From Streptomyces sp. NBC_01591 (GTDB lineage: Bacteria > Actinomycetota > Actinomycetes > Streptomycetales > Streptomycetaceae): DNA of 64,000 nucleotides. How positions within the stretch are numbered: the stretch's first letter is position 1; every line of letters begins with the position of its first letter. Shown in pieces: positions 17,718 through 26,806 of this stretch. Where the stretch lies: the NCBI RefSeq assembly GCF_035918155.1, contig NZ_CP109327.1, positions 2,418,001-2,482,000 of the forward strand, written 5' to 3'. The translations under genes were made by a program, and so were the position numbers. The notes beneath the pieces are model-generated. The model did not search any database, was not told where the DNA came from, and saw only the letters and a program-made list of their open reading frames with translations.

Positions 17718-18512
17718 TCAACTACCCGACACGGAAGGGGCGGTGGGTGCACTCACGTCGAAGTGTCCCGCTTTGGGCGTGGCTTTCATGAGAGCGGTGA
17801 GAACTCTCGCCTTCACCGGACCCCCTTCGCCGCTGCCCCAGATCACCGTGCGCCCCCGGGTGAGCTCCAGGGAGATCGAGTCGTACGAGGTGACCCGTAC
17901 GACCTCGGTGTCCTTGGCGACGCCGCCCGGGAGTTCGCCCGCGACCCGGACCGCTTCCCGCACCAGCCGGGCACTGCCGAAACGGCGCAGACTCGCGGAC
18001 TGATCAGGTTTCAGTTCCAGCAGAGGTACGCGCCCGGGCGATTTGTCCACCGTTGCGAAACGCACGCCTTTCGCGTCCACTTCAATGAATTTTGCGCCCT
18101 TTTTCACCAACAGGACCGGCTGTCGTTCGGTCACCTTAAGTCCGATTCCGTGCGGCCATGACCGTACGACATCCACGGAGTCGATACGAGGCAACTTCTG
18201 GCGCAACCGATCGGCGATGGCATCGGTGTCGACGGAGATCAGCGGGGCTCCGATCGGTACCGCCGCGGCGGCCTCCACCTCGGCCGGTGTCAGTACGTCG
18301 ACACCGGTGGTCCTGACCTGTTCGGCCCGGAGCCAGGAGGAGCCGTAGAGCGCCCAGACGACGCCTGAGGCGAGCAGCAGCACCAGCACGCCGATCACGA
18401 TCAGCGCCGCGCGGCTGGGCAGTCTGCGCCCTTCGGGGCGCGGGCGCGGCGGGCGGGCCGGGGAGTCCTCCTGCTGCCCTGCTCCGCGCTGGGCGGTCGT
18501 CGGTCCGGCCAC
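17718..18512 (-). CDS. ftsQ: cell division protein FtsQ (DivIB)
   Basis: A 264-residue bitopic membrane protein; GTG 18512 has AAGGAG six bases upstream. It has a basic Pro/Arg-rich cytosolic tail of 35 residues, one membrane helix (AALIVIGVLVLLLASGVVW), a POTRA domain (LRAEQVRTTGVDVLTPAEVE ... RSWPHGIGLKVTERQPVLLV) and the beta domain. FtsQ links early and late divisome proteins with FtsL and DivIC; in Streptomyces it is needed for sporulation septa more than for vegetative growth. It lies between murG and ftsZ, the conserved actinobacterial order. Confidence 0.95.
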   Translation of the reverse strand: MAGPTTAQRGAGQQEDSPARPPRPRPEGRRLPSRAALIVIGVLVLLLASGVVWALYGSSWLRAEQVRTTGVDVLTPAEVEAAAAVPIGAPLISVDTDAIADRLRQKLPRIDSVDVVRSWPHGIGLKVTERQPVLLVKKGAKFIEVDAKGVRFATVDKSPGRVPLLELKPDQSASLRRFGSARLVREAVRVAGELPGGVAKDTEVVRVTSYDSISLELTRGRTVIWGSGEGGPVKARVLTALMKATPKAGHFDVSAPTAPSVSGS

Positions 18513-18562
18513 GCTCGCTCCTTATGCCGGGTCCGGGAGCACCGCCCCCGGACCCGTCCGTC

Positions 18563-19657
18563 TCACGCCCCTCGGCGTGCGGCAATCGCCTCGTACACCA
18601 TGCCGACGAGCAGGTCGTCGGCGTCCCGCCGGCCGAACTCGGCGGCGGCGCGGGACATCTCGTACAGCCGGTGCGGATCCGCGAGCACCGGGAGGACGTT
18701 GCCCTGCACCCACTCGGGGGTGAGCGCCGCGTCGTCCACCAGCAGACCGCCGCCGGCGTTGACCACCGGCTGGGCGTTGAGCCGCTGTTCGCCGTTGCCG
18801 ATGGGCAACGGGACGTAGGCGGCGGGGAGCCCGACGGCGGAGAGTTCGGCGACGGTCATCGCGCCGGCGCGGCAGAGCATCATGTCGGCCGCGGCGTACG
18901 CGAGATCCATCCGGTCCACGTACGGTACCGGGATGTAGGGCGGCATCCCGGGCATGTTGTCGACGCGCGGCAATTCGTTCTTCGGGCCGACCACGTGCAG
19001 GATCTGGATGCCGGAGCGCTGCAGCAGCGGAGCGACCCGCTGGACCACCTCGTTGAGGTGGCGGGCGCCCTGCGAGCCGCCGGAGACCAGCAGCGTCGGC
19101 AGGTTGGGGTCGAGGCCGAACGCGGCACGCGCCTCGGGGCGGACCCGGGCCCGGTCCAGGGTGGCGATGGTGCGGCGCAGCGGGATGCCGATGTAGCGGG
19201 CACCGCGCAGCTTGCTGTCGGGGGTGGAGACGGCGACGCCGTGGGCGTACCGCGAACCGATCTTGTTGGCCAGGCCGGGACGGGCGTTGGCCTCATGGAC
19301 GACGATCGGCACCCCGGCCCGCTTGGCGGCGAGGTAGCCGGGCAGGGCGACGTAGCCGCCGAAGCCGACGACGCAGTCCGCCTTGGTGCGTTCCAGGACC
19401 TGCTCGGCGGCCTTGATGGTGCCGCGCAGCCGTCCCGGGACGGTGATCAGTTCCGGGGTGGGCTTGCGCGGCAGCGGGACGGCCGGGATCAGGGCGAGTT
19501 CGTACCCCCGCTCGGGTACGAGCCTGGTCTCGAGTCCGCGCTCCGTGCCGAGGGCAGTGATTCCCACGGTCGGGTCCTGCCTGCGCAGGGCGTCCGCGAG
19601 GGCAAGCGCGGGCTCGATGTGGCCGGCGGTCCCCCCACCGGCGAGTACGACATGCAC
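18563..19657 (-). CDS. murG: UDP-GlcNAc:lipid I transferase MurG
   Basis: A 364-residue GT-B glycosyltransferase that turns lipid I into lipid II on the inner membrane face. The N-terminal glycine-rich loop is [19 protein letters not shown], then [16 protein letters not shown] and [14 protein letters not shown]. In the C-domain [12 protein letters not shown] and the UDP-GlcNAc site [20 protein letters not shown] with [11 protein letters not shown] are intact. GTG start 19657 is six bases after ftsW, so coupling with the lipid II polymerase is likely. Length and motifs are standard. Confidence 0.97.
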   Translation of the reverse strand: MHVVLAGGGTAGHIEPALALADALRRQDPTVGITALGTERGLETRLVPERGYELALIPAVPLPRKPTPELITVPGRLRGTIKAAEQVLERTKADCVVGFGGYVALPGYLAAKRAGVPIVVHEANARPGLANKIGSRYAHGVAVSTPDSKLRGARYIGIPLRRTIATLDRARVRPEARAAFGLDPNLPTLLVSGGSQGARHLNEVVQRVAPLLQRSGIQILHVVGPKNELPRVDNMPGMPPYIPVPYVDRMDLAYAAADMMLCRAGAMTVAELSAVGLPAAYVPLPIGNGEQRLNAQPVVNAGGGLLVDDAALTPEWVQGNVLPVLADPHRLYEMSRAAAEFGRRDADDLLVGMVYEAIAARRGA

Positions 19658-19663
19658 CGAAAT

Positions 19664-21124
19664 TCACCGCTCTCCGGACGGACGCTTCTTGACGCGCCGT
19701 CTCATCGTCTTCCATCTCACCCCGGGCCTCCGCATGGCCAGGGCAGCCTTCGCTGCGGGATCCTCTCGCGCGAACGCGATCAGCAGCCCGACGGCGAACA
19801 TGGTCGGCAGCAGGGCCGATCCTCCGTAGGAGAACAGCGGGAGCGGGACACCGGCGATCGGCAGCAGGCCGAGCACCGCACCGATGTTGATCACGGCCTG
19901 CACCGTGATCCAGGTGGTCACGCCTCCCGCGGCGTACCTCACGAAGGGGTCCTCCGTGCGTCCGGCCACGCGGATACCCGCATAGCCTAGAGCCGCGAAG
20001 AGGGCGAGTACCGACAGCGTCCCCGCCAACCCCAGTTCCTCCCCGGTGATGGCGAAGATGAAGTCGGTGTGCGGTTCAGGTAGTTGACCCCATTTTTCCA
20101 CACTCGCGCCGAGCCCGGAACCGAACCATCCGCCGGACGCCAGAGCATAGATGCCGTGCACCGCCTGCCAGCAGGAGTCCCCCGGTCCGGGCTCGCTGGC
20201 GCCGATGCAGGCGAGCCTGGACATCCGGTTCGGGCTGGTCTTGATCAGCACGAAGGCGATCAGTGCGGCGAAGCCGAGCACCCCACCGAAGAGCCGGGTG
20301 GGTGCCCCGGCCAGCCAGAGCAGTCCGAACAGGATCGCGGTGAGAATGATCGCAGTTCCCATGTCGCCGCCGAGCATGATCAGCCCGAGGAGCATGAAAG
20401 CGACCGGGACGAGCGGGACGAGCAGGTGCTTCCACTGGGTCAGCAGCCGCTTGTCCTGTTTACGGGCGAGCAGGTCCGCGCCCCACAGCACCAGGGCGAG
20501 CTTGCCGAACTCGCTGGGCTGGAGCTGGAAGGGGCCGCCCAGGTAGAGCCAGTTCTGGTTGCCGTTGACCGACATCCCTATCCCCGGCACCTGGACCAGC
20601 ACCATCAGGAAGACGGTTCCCATGAGCAGCGGGTAGGCGAACGCCCGGTGCAGTCGGGCGGGCATCCGGGCGGCGAGTGCCATCAGTCCGGCGCCGATGA
20701 CGGCGGCCAGGAACTGTTTGCGGAAGAAGTAGGTGCCCGGCTTGTCCAGTTCCAGGGCCTTGATCATCGAGGCGGAGTAGACCATCACCAGGCCGAGCAC
20801 GGTGATCAGCAGGCCTGCGCCCAGGATCAGGTAGTACGCGGTCAGCGGGCGGTCCCAGGCCCGGCGCACCCGCTCGTACATCCCCCGCACGCCCCCGCGG
20901 GGGGAACGGGGCGCACGGGGACTGCCGGCGGAGCGTCCCTTGGAGCGGGGCACCGAGGGGCGCCGGGCGCCGACGGCCGACCGGACCCTGAGGACGGGGC
21001 CGAACGGCCCCGTGGCGCCCGCACCCGCTCCCGCGAGCAGTGGTGGGGCGATTGCCCGGCTGATCGCCGCGGTGCCCCGTGAGCGGTGCCCACGGGGCCC
21101 GACGGAGCTCTCTTCGGCCGGCAT
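19664..21124 (-). CDS. ftsW: septal peptidoglycan polymerase FtsW (SEDS)
   Basis: About 486 residues. ATG 21124 is preferred because GGAGGGGA lies about eight bases upstream; an in-frame start six codons earlier exists. An N-terminal cytosolic extension of some 85 residues, rich in Arg, Pro and Ser, precedes about ten membrane helices. SEDS features include YFFRKQFLAAVIGAG, NGNQNWLYLGGPFQLQPSEF, GDMGTAIILTAILFG and the C-terminal GVPLPLFSYGGSALL. FtsW polymerises lipid II glycans at the septum together with the transpeptidase FtsI encoded upstream. It lies 43 bases after murD. Confidence 0.96.
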   Translation of the reverse strand: MPAEESSVGPRGHRSRGTAAISRAIAPPLLAGAGAGATGPFGPVLRVRSAVGARRPSVPRSKGRSAGSPRAPRSPRGGVRGMYERVRRAWDRPLTAYYLILGAGLLITVLGLVMVYSASMIKALELDKPGTYFFRKQFLAAVIGAGLMALAARMPARLHRAFAYPLLMGTVFLMVLVQVPGIGMSVNGNQNWLYLGGPFQLQPSEFGKLALVLWGADLLARKQDKRLLTQWKHLLVPLVPVAFMLLGLIMLGGDMGTAIILTAILFGLLWLAGAPTRLFGGVLGFAALIAFVLIKTSPNRMSRLACIGASEPGPGDSCWQAVHGIYALASGGWFGSGLGASVEKWGQLPEPHTDFIFAITGEELGLAGTLSVLALFAALGYAGIRVAGRTEDPFVRYAAGGVTTWITVQAVINIGAVLGLLPIAGVPLPLFSYGGSALLPTMFAVGLLIAFAREDPAAKAALAMRRPGVRWKTMRRRVKKRPSGER

Positions 21125-21167
21125 TGTCGCTGTCCCCTCCACTGCTCGTGCGCGGAGGCCGGGCCGG

Positions 21168-22586
21168 TCAGGCGCTCTCGGCAGCGAGTGCGCGGACCGC
21201 GTCCGCGAACGCCTCGCCCCGCTTGTTGTAATTGACGAACATGTCCATCGAGGCGCAGGCCGGAGCCATCAGTACGGTGTCTCCCGGCCGGGCGAGCCGT
21301 GCCGCCTCGCGGACCGCCTCGGACATCGCCCCAGTGTCGGTCCGGTCGAGGTCGACCACCGGGACCTCGGGGGCGTGTCGCGTGAGGGCTTCGCGGATCA
21401 GTTCCCGGTCCCGGCCGATCAGTACGACGCCCCGCAGCCGCCCGGCCGCCCCGGTCACCAGCTCGTCGAAGGTGGCCCCCTTCGCGAGGCCGCCGGCGAT
21501 CCAGACGATCGGGTCGTAGGCCGCCAGGGAGGCCTCGGCGGCATGGGTGTTGGTGGCCTTGGAGTCGTCGACGTACGCGACCCGGTCGATGTCCGCGACG
21601 TGCTCGATGCGGTGCGGGTCGGGGCGGAAGGCCCGCAGCCCGTCGCGTACGGCCGCGGGCTCGACGCCGAAGGCGCGGGCCAGTGCCGCGGCCGCGAGGG
21701 CGTTGGCGATGTTGTGCGGGGCGGGCGGGTCGATGTCCTTGACCTCGGCGAGCTCCTGGGCCTGCTTCTGCCGGTTCGCCACGAAGGCGCGGTCGACGAG
21801 AATGCCGTCGACGACGCCCAGTTGGGACGGGCCCGGTGTGTTCAGGGTGAAGCCGATGGCCCGGCAGCCCTCCTCGACGTCGGCCCCGCGGACCAGGTCC
21901 TCGGTCGCCGGGTCGGCCGCGTTGTAGACGCAGGCGACGCGGTTGCCCTCGTAGATACGGCCCTTGTCCGCGACGTACGCCGCCATGGAGCCGTGCCAGT
22001 CGAGGTGGTCCGGGGCCAGGTTGAGGACGGCGGCGGAGTGGGCGCGCACCGAGGGCGCCCAGTGCAGCTGGTAGCTGGACAGCTCGACGGCGAGTACGTC
22101 GTACTCCTCGTCGCCGAGGACGGCGTCCAGCAGGGAGACGCCGATGTTGCCGACGGCGGCGGTGCGCAGCCCGGCCGCCTCCAGGATCGAGGCGAGCATC
22201 CGCACGGTCGTGGTCTTGCCGTTGGTGCCGGTGACCGCGAGCCAGGGGGCCGCTCCGGGGCCCCGCAGCCGCCAGGCGAGTTCGACGTCGCCCCAGACGG
22301 GGACGCCCGCCTCGGCGGCTGCGGTGAAGAGCGGCTTGTCGGGCTTCCAGCCCGGGGTGGTGACGATGAGCTCGGTGGACTCGGGCAGGGTGGCCCCGTC
22401 ACCGAGGCGCACGGTGATGCCCTGCGCCTCCAGCTCCGCGGCCTGCGTACGGGAACGCTCGTCGTCCCCGTCGTTGACCACCGTGACGACGGCCCCGAGG
22501 CCGTGCAGCACCTTGGCCGCCGGGATTCCGGAGACCCCGAGTCCCGCGACGGTGACGCGCTTGCCCTGCCAGTCCTGGTTGCTCAC
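21168..22586 (-). CDS. murD: UDP-MurNAc-L-Ala:D-Glu ligase MurD
   Basis: A 472-residue cytoplasmic Mur ligase adding D-glutamate to UDP-MurNAc-L-Ala. Domain 1 has GLGVSGIPAAKVL for UMP binding. The central ATPase has LAVTGTNGKTTTVRML (P-loop), VGNIGVSLL and VELSSYQLHWAPSV with NLAPDHLDWHGS. The C-domain has DPHRIEHV and VDDSKATNTHAAEASL. GTG 22586 overlaps the mraY stop (GTGA), so the genes are translationally coupled. Confidence 0.97.
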   Translation of the reverse strand: MSNQDWQGKRVTVAGLGVSGIPAAKVLHGLGAVVTVVNDGDDERSRTQAAELEAQGITVRLGDGATLPESTELIVTTPGWKPDKPLFTAAAEAGVPVWGDVELAWRLRGPGAAPWLAVTGTNGKTTTVRMLASILEAAGLRTAAVGNIGVSLLDAVLGDEEYDVLAVELSSYQLHWAPSVRAHSAAVLNLAPDHLDWHGSMAAYVADKGRIYEGNRVACVYNAADPATEDLVRGADVEEGCRAIGFTLNTPGPSQLGVVDGILVDRAFVANRQKQAQELAEVKDIDPPAPHNIANALAAAALARAFGVEPAAVRDGLRAFRPDPHRIEHVADIDRVAYVDDSKATNTHAAEASLAAYDPIVWIAGGLAKGATFDELVTGAAGRLRGVVLIGRDRELIREALTRHAPEVPVVDLDRTDTGAMSEAVREAARLARPGDTVLMAPACASMDMFVNYNKRGEAFADAVRALAAESA

Positions 22587-23653
22587 TTATCGGCTGCCCA
22601 TCCCGCGTAGAAGAGTCCGAGTCCGACGATCACGCACATGCCCTGGATGATCCAGAAGCGGACCACGACAAGGACTTCGGACCACCCCTTGAGTTCGAAG
22701 TGGTGCTGGAGCGGCGCCATCCGGAAGACTCGCTTACCGGTCATCTTGAAGGAACCGACCTGGATGACCACGGACATGGTGATCATCACGAAGAGGCCGC
22801 CGAGGACGGCCATCAGGAACTCGGTGCGGGAGCAGATCGCCAGACCGGCGAGGGCGCCGCCGAGGGCGAGCGAGCCGGTGTCGCCCATGAAGATCTTGGC
22901 GGGCGAGGTGTTCCACCACAGGAAGCCGAAGCAGGCGCCCATCAGCGCGGAGGCGACGACCGCGAGGTCGAGCGGATCGCGTACCTCGAAACAGGCGTTG
23001 GGGTTGGTCAGGGTGTCCGCGTTGGCGCAGGACTCCTGGAACTGCCACAGCCCGATGAAGGTGTACGCGCCGAAGACCATCACCGAGGCACCGGTGGCCA
23101 GGCCGTCCAGGCCGTCCGTCAGGTTCACACCGTTGGACATGGCCAGGATCATGAACAGCGCCCAGACGACGAACAGCACCGGGCCGATCGACCAGCCGAA
23201 GTCCGCGACGAACGACAGCCGGTCGGAGGCCGGGGTGTTGCCGCGGGCGTCGGCGAACTGGAGCGAGAGCACCGCGAAGGCGATGCCCACGATCAGCTGG
23301 CCCGCCATCTTCGCCTTGGCCCGCAGGCCCAGCGAACGCTGCTTGACGATCTTGATGTAGTCGTCGAGGAAGCCGACGAGGCCCATGCCGGCCATCAGGA
23401 AGAGCACCAGCACGCCGGAGAATCGCATCTCCTCGCCGGTGATCAGCTTCGCCGCGATGTACGCGATGATCGTCGCCAGGATGAAGGCAATGCCGCCCAT
23501 GGTGGGCGTGCCCTTCTTGGACCCGTGGGTACGCGGGCCGTCGTCCCGGATGAACTGCCCGTATCCCTTGCGGGCCAGCAGCTTGATCAGCAGCGGAGTC
23601 CCGACCAGGGTCAGGAAGAGCCCGATGGCCCCCGCGAAGAGGATCTGCCTCAT
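22583..23653 (-). CDS. mraY: phospho-MurNAc-pentapeptide transferase MraY
   Basis: A 356-residue polytopic membrane enzyme making lipid I from UDP-MurNAc-pentapeptide and undecaprenyl phosphate. It has about ten helices. Signatures are DDGPRTHGSKKGTPTMGGIA near the N-terminus, the catalytic acidic pairs FLDDYIKI and MSNGVNLTDGLDGLATG, FLWWNTSPAKIFMGDTGSLA, and the late loop PLQHHFELKGWSE. ATG 23653 overlaps the murF stop (ATGA) and its own stop overlaps the murD start, so murF-mraY-murD form one coupled block. Confidence 0.98.
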   Translation of the reverse strand: MRQILFAGAIGLFLTLVGTPLLIKLLARKGYGQFIRDDGPRTHGSKKGTPTMGGIAFILATIIAYIAAKLITGEEMRFSGVLVLFLMAGMGLVGFLDDYIKIVKQRSLGLRAKAKMAGQLIVGIAFAVLSLQFADARGNTPASDRLSFVADFGWSIGPVLFVVWALFMILAMSNGVNLTDGLDGLATGASVMVFGAYTFIGLWQFQESCANADTLTNPNACFEVRDPLDLAVVASALMGACFGFLWWNTSPAKIFMGDTGSLALGGALAGLAICSRTEFLMAVLGGLFVMITMSVVIQVGSFKMTGKRVFRMAPLQHHFELKGWSEVLVVVRFWIIQGMCVIVGLGLFYAGWAADK

Positions 23654-25056
23654 CGGCCGGCGACCTCGCCCTCGGACGCGTTCTCCAGCAGTGCCATGGC
23701 GACCTGCTCCAGGCCGACCGACCGGGACGCCTTCACCAGCACGACGTCTCCCGGGCGCAGTTCACTGCGCAGCAGGTCGACCGCGGCCTGTGCGTCGGAC
23801 ACGTGCACCGACTCCTCACCCCACGAACCCTCGTTGTATGCGCCCAGTTGCAGCCAGGAGGCCTCTCTGCCCCCGACCGCGACGAGCTTGCTGACGTTGA
23901 GCCGGACGGCGAGCCGCCCGACCGCGTCGTGCTCGGCGAGCGAGGCGTCGCCGAGCTCGGCCATCTGGCCGAGCACCGCCCACGTACGCCGGCCCTTCCC
24001 CATGGCGGCCAGCGCGCGCAGCGCGGCTTTCATGGATTCGGGGTTCGCGTTGTAGGCGTCATTGACGAACGTCACGCCGTCCGGACGCTCGGTGACCTCC
24101 ATGCGCCAGCGGGAGAGGGTGCCCGCCTCTGAGAGCCCTTCGGCGATCTCGTCTGCGGACAGGCCCAACTCATGGGCGACGGCGGCCGCGGCGAGCGCGT
24201 TCGACACGTGGTGCTCACCGTACAGGCGCATGGTCACGTCGCTGCACCCGGTGGGTGTGTGGAGCCGGAATGCGGGGCGTCCGTCGTCGGTGAGACGGAC
24301 GTTCTCACCCCGTACGTCCGCTTCCGCGGCTTCGCCGAAGAGCAGCACCCGGGCCTTCGTACGGGAGGACATGGCGCGTACGAGCGGGTCGTCGGCGTTG
24401 AGTACGGCGAGGCCGTCCTCGGGCAGCGACTCGACCATCTCGCCCTTGGCCTGTGCGATCTGCTCGCGGCCGCCGAACTCGCCGATGTGGGCGGTGCCCA
24501 CGTTGAGGACGAGGCCGACGCGGGGCGGGACGAGGCCGGTGAGGTAGCGGATGTCGCCGATGTAGCGTGCACCCATTTCGAGGACGAGGTGGCGGGTGTC
24601 CTCGGTGGCGCGCAGCGCGGTGAGCGGCAGGCCGATCTCGTTGTTGAGGTTGCCCGCCGGGTAGACGGTGGGCCCCTTGCGTTCGAGGAGCTGGGCGATG
24701 AGGTCCTTGGTGGAGGTCTTGCCCGCGGAACCGGTGAGGGCGACGACCGTGGTGCCGAGGCGGCCCACCACGGCGCGGGCGAGCGCGCCGAGTGCGGCCA
24801 CGACGTCGTCGACGACGATCGCCGGAACACCGACGGGGCGGGCGGCCAGCACGGCTGCCGCGCCCGCCTCGACGGCGCGCTGCGCATAGTCGTGGCCGTC
24901 GACCCGCTCACCGGCGAAGGCGACGAACAGGCTGCCTTGCTTCACCTCTCGGGAGTCGATGACAACGGGCCCGCTGACGGTTGCTGCCGGATCGGGTATG
25001 TCGTGCGACTGCCCGCCGACGATTTCGGCGATCTCGGCGAGGGAAAGGGGGATCAC
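23650..25056 (-). CDS. murF: UDP-MurNAc-tripeptide:D-Ala-D-Ala ligase MurF
   Basis: About 468 residues from GTG 25056 (VIPLSLAEIAEIVGGQ), with AGGGA about eight bases upstream; the frame is open further but lacks conserved sequence. The P-loop is VVALTGSAGKTSTKDL, followed by YPAGNLNNEIGLPLT, VLEMGARYIGDI and LNVGTAHIGEFGGRE. The C-domain has VNDAYNANPESMKAAL. It adds D-Ala-D-Ala to complete the UDP-MurNAc pentapeptide. It starts four bases after murE and overlaps mraY. Confidence 0.97.
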   Translation of the reverse strand: MIPLSLAEIAEIVGGQSHDIPDPAATVSGPVVIDSREVKQGSLFVAFAGERVDGHDYAQRAVEAGAAAVLAARPVGVPAIVVDDVVAALGALARAVVGRLGTTVVALTGSAGKTSTKDLIAQLLERKGPTVYPAGNLNNEIGLPLTALRATEDTRHLVLEMGARYIGDIRYLTGLVPPRVGLVLNVGTAHIGEFGGREQIAQAKGEMVESLPEDGLAVLNADDPLVRAMSSRTKARVLLFGEAAEADVRGENVRLTDDGRPAFRLHTPTGCSDVTMRLYGEHHVSNALAAAAVAHELGLSADEIAEGLSEAGTLSRWRMEVTERPDGVTFVNDAYNANPESMKAALRALAAMGKGRRTWAVLGQMAELGDASLAEHDAVGRLAVRLNVSKLVAVGGREASWLQLGAYNEGSWGEESVHVSDAQAAVDLLRSELRPGDVVLVKASRSVGLEQVAMALLENASEGEVAGR

Positions 25057-25060
25057 TTGG

Positions 25061-26788
25061 TCATCCCTGACTGTTGTTCTCGTGGGTGTGGGCGCGGTGG
25101 CCGGCGCTCTCGGTGCGCTCGTGCCCCAGGGACCGTTCGATGGCCGCGCGCAGGACCACGCGGTCGTCGAAGGGGCGTACCACGCCATGGATGTCCTGGC
25201 CCTGCTCGTGGCCCTTGCCGGCGATCAGCACCGTGTCACCGGGCTCGGCGCGGGCGACCGCGGCGGCGATGGCGGCGGCCCGGTCGGCGTCGACCAGGAC
25301 GTCGCCCCGCTCGTGGACGGGCACCTCGGCGGCGCCCGCGAGCATTGCGGCAAGGATCTTGAGGGGGTCCTCGGAACGGGGGTTGTCGGATGTCAGTACG
25401 GCGGTGTCGGCGAGGCGGGCCGCGGCGGCACCCATCGGGCCGCGTTTGGTCGTGTCGCGGTCGCCGCCGCAGCCGAGGACGATGTGCAGCCTGCCCTCGG
25501 TGACCTTCCGCAGGGAGCGCAGCACGGACTCGACGGCGTCGGTCTTGTGCGCGTAGTCGACGACCGCGAGATACGGCTGTCCGGCGTCGACCCGCTCCAG
25601 CCGGCCGGGGACGCCCGGGACAGCCGCGACGCCGTCGGCCCCGGCCTGCGGGTCGATGCCCGCGACGGCGAGGGTGACGATCGCGGCGAGGGTGTTGGCG
25701 ACGTTGAACGGGCCGGGCAGCGGGGCCTTGGCGGCGATCCGCTCGTCCTTGGGGCCGACGACGGTGAAGGTGGAGCCGAGCGGCCCGCTCTCGACGTCCT
25801 CGGCGCGCCAGTCGGCGTCCGGGTGGCCCTCGGCGGAAAAGGTGACGATCGGGACGGACGCCTCGGTGATCAGCCTGCGGCCGTATTCGTCGTCGAAGTT
25901 GACGACGCCCTGCCGGCTGCGTCCGGGGGTGAAGAGCTGTGCCTTGGCCTGGAAGTAGTCCTCCATCCCGGAGTGGAACTCCATGTGTTCCGGGCTGAGG
26001 TTGTTGAAGACCGCGACATCGAAGACGCAGCCGTCGACCCGGCCGAGCACCAGGGCGTGGCTGGAGACCTCCATGGTCACCGAGTCGACGCCGCGCTCGC
26101 GCATGACGGCGAACAGGGCCTGCAGATCGGTGGCTTCGGGGGTGGTGCGCTCGGACTTGATGCGTTCGTCGCCGATCCGCATCTCCACGGTGCCGATGAG
26201 CCCGGTGGCGCGCCCGGCGCCGCGGAAGCCGCCCTCGATCAGGTAGGCGGTGGTGGTCTTGCCGGATGTTCCGGTGATGCCGATCTGGAGGAGGTCGGCG
26301 CCGGGCCGTCCGTAGATCTCGGCGGCGAGCTCGCCCATCCGGCCGCGCGGGTCCTCGGTGACCAGCACCGGGAGTCCGGTGGCGGCGGCGCGCTCGGCGC
26401 CCGCCGGGTCGGTGAGGATCGCCGCCGCGCCGAGACCGGCCGCCTGGGCCACGAAGTCGGCGCCGTGGAGGCGGGCGCCCGGCAAGGCCGCGTAGACGTC
26501 GCCGGGGCGTACCGCCCGCGAGTCGTGGGTGATGCCGGTGACTTCGCCGGTTCCCGGCGGCTCGACTCCCAGCCGGGCTGCCAGTTCGCCGAGCGAGGTC
26601 GGCCCGATCCGGTCCGGGCGGGGCGCTCCCGAGTAGTTCACAGGGGCGGCCTTCTGGGTGGTTTGGGACTGATCAGCGTGGGGCACGGCGGTGAGCGTAC
26701 CGGGCGCACCCGGCCTCTCGCGAAGTGAGGGGCCGGGGTTCCGGTGGTTCTCGTTCCGGTTCCCGGGATCGGGCGTGATGGTTGTCAC
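25061..26788 (-). CDS. murE: UDP-MurNAc-dipeptide:diaminopimelate ligase MurE
   Basis: Up to 575 residues from GTG 26788; a later GTG at 26686 would shorten it by 34 residues, and neither has a strong ribosome binding site. Motifs are GITHDSRAVRPGDVYAALPG (domain 1), GITGTSGKTTTAYL (P-loop), TTPEATDLQALF, and NNLSPEHMEFHSG. The substrate loop reads SDNPRSEDP, the DNPR form that selects diaminopimelate rather than Lys, here LL-A2pm as is usual in Streptomyces. It lies 18 bases after ftsI. Confidence 0.95.
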   Translation of the reverse strand: MTTITPDPGNRNENHRNPGPSLRERPGAPGTLTAVPHADQSQTTQKAAPVNYSGAPRPDRIGPTSLGELAARLGVEPPGTGEVTGITHDSRAVRPGDVYAALPGARLHGADFVAQAAGLGAAAILTDPAGAERAAATGLPVLVTEDPRGRMGELAAEIYGRPGADLLQIGITGTSGKTTTAYLIEGGFRGAGRATGLIGTVEMRIGDERIKSERTTPEATDLQALFAVMRERGVDSVTMEVSSHALVLGRVDGCVFDVAVFNNLSPEHMEFHSGMEDYFQAKAQLFTPGRSRQGVVNFDDEYGRRLITEASVPIVTFSAEGHPDADWRAEDVESGPLGSTFTVVGPKDERIAAKAPLPGPFNVANTLAAIVTLAVAGIDPQAGADGVAAVPGVPGRLERVDAGQPYLAVVDYAHKTDAVESVLRSLRKVTEGRLHIVLGCGGDRDTTKRGPMGAAAARLADTAVLTSDNPRSEDPLKILAAMLAGAAEVPVHERGDVLVDADRAAAIAAAVARAEPGDTVLIAGKGHEQGQDIHGVVRPFDDRVVLRAAIERSLGHERTESAGHRAHTHENNSQG

Positions 26789-26806
26789 TGGATGGTTTCC
26801 CCGAGT

